This document shows, piece after piece, positions 63,800 through 64,000 of a stretch of 64,000 nucleotides of DNA (the first letter of the stretch is position 1; each line of letters starts with the position of its first letter). This DNA comes from Variovorax fucosicus (GTDB lineage Bacteria > Pseudomonadota > Gammaproteobacteria > Burkholderiales > Burkholderiaceae_C). Made by a program: the position numbers and the translations under genes. Under the pieces are notes generated by a model. The model was not told the DNA's origin. It searched no databases and was given only the letters and a program-made list of their open reading frames with translations. Location of the stretch: NCBI RefSeq assembly GCF_030316825.1, contig NZ_JASZYU010000004.1, positions 62,001 to 126,000 on the forward strand, given 5' to 3'.

Positions 63800-64000
63800 A
63801 ATGTCCTTGACCAACATGAAGGTCTTCAACGAGACCATCCAAACCGCAACGATCGAAACTCTCGGCCAGATGGTCGAGAAGTTCAACGCCGCCTCCCGCG
63901 GCTCGATCGTCCTGACCAGCCAGGGATTCGAGGGCGACTACCGCTTCGAGAACTTCTGGGCCGGCATCCACGCTGCCCAGCGTCGCGTCGATCGCTATGC
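63800..64000 (+). CDS. phage major capsid protein, N-terminal part (runs off window)
   Basis: 67 codons from ATG 63800 (MSLTNMKVFNETIQTATIETLGQMVEKFNAASRGSIVL) to the window edge. Position behind the scaffold gene and the style of the start identify it as a P22-type coat protein, C-terminal part not visible. Confidence 0.82.

Larger units (their letters stand above)
40415..64000. mobile_element. lambdoid prophage (left part; continues past window)
   Basis: From the break in dusA to the window edge all genes are phage-type: a leftward early arm with ERF recombinase, an immunity region with divergent CI- and Cro-like genes, a rightward replication/nin region, then terminase, portal, minor head, scaffold and capsid genes. 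Base composition is visibly less GC-rich than the chromosome. Every recognised reading frame looks intact, so the element may be inducible. Integrase, tail and lysis genes must lie to the right, if present. Confidence 0.95.

Overview
The window is a GC-rich chromosome segment from a Burkholderiales bacterium, most likely a Comamonadaceae member close to Variovorax. This is inferred from gene content: class I PHA synthase next to a thiolase, a Bug/TctC binding protein, an E3 subunit carrying its own lipoyl domain, paired dctA genes with DctB/DctD, and a CIO-type cytochrome bd. No rRNA, tRNA or CRISPR array was recognised. The insertion point of a prophage at about position 40,415 divides the window into two parts.

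Chromosomal part, 1-40,414. The left edge holds the end of maiA and pgeF. Next come phaC-phaA, an orphan membrane-anchored receiver protein, and a small catabolic group (MmgE/PrpD on one strand; zinc-type oxidoreductase, Bug protein and FAH-family hydrolase on the other). After an EVE-domain gene comes the pyruvate dehydrogenase operon aceE-aceF-lpdA with an esterase, a malic enzyme, lipoyl synthase and the first dctA. Then follow ndh, phaA2-phaB1-phasin-like gene, cydAB, dctB-dctD, an MFS carrier with an exo/endonuclease-phosphatase family gene, phaB2, a second dctA behind a candidate sigma-54 promoter, a KefB/YbaL-type antiporter, a REP-like inverted repeat and three unknown genes. Together they describe a heterotroph that imports C4-dicarboxylates, turns malate and pyruvate into acetyl-CoA, and stores surplus carbon and reductant as polyhydroxybutyrate; NDH-2 and cytochrome bd are the matching non-pumping or weakly coupled respiratory outlets.

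Prophage part, 40,415-64,000 and beyond the right edge. A lambdoid siphophage-like prophage interrupts dusA after about 21 codons, at the APMMDW coding motif. The left arm is one leftward transcription unit of 22 genes driven by a strong promoter at 49,117-49,089. Eighteen of its 21 junctions are 4-base ATGA or GTGA overlaps. It encodes an ERF annealing protein, a GHKL-like ATP-binding protein, a pentapeptide-repeat protein, an HNH nuclease, and next to attL a small DNA-binding protein that may be an excisionase. The immunity region (49,080-50,952) has a CI-like repressor without the usual S24 peptidase domain, an accessory membrane protein in the position of lambda rexAB, and a Cro-like gene that seems to be transcribed leaderless. 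Related 11-bp operators spaced 24-25 bp sit at both early promoters. The rightward arm carries replication genes, NinB, NinG and a zinc-finger protein in the position of antiterminator Q, then a late-promoter and terminator region, terminase small and large subunits, portal, minor head, scaffold and the start of the major capsid gene. The integrase, lysis and tail genes are not in the window.

The most unusual material is in the prophage: the operator array and leaderless cro, the non-cleavable-looking repressor, the long chain of translationally coupled early genes with five tiny ORFs, and two left-arm proteins of unclear role (the GHKL-like ATPase and the pentapeptide protein).
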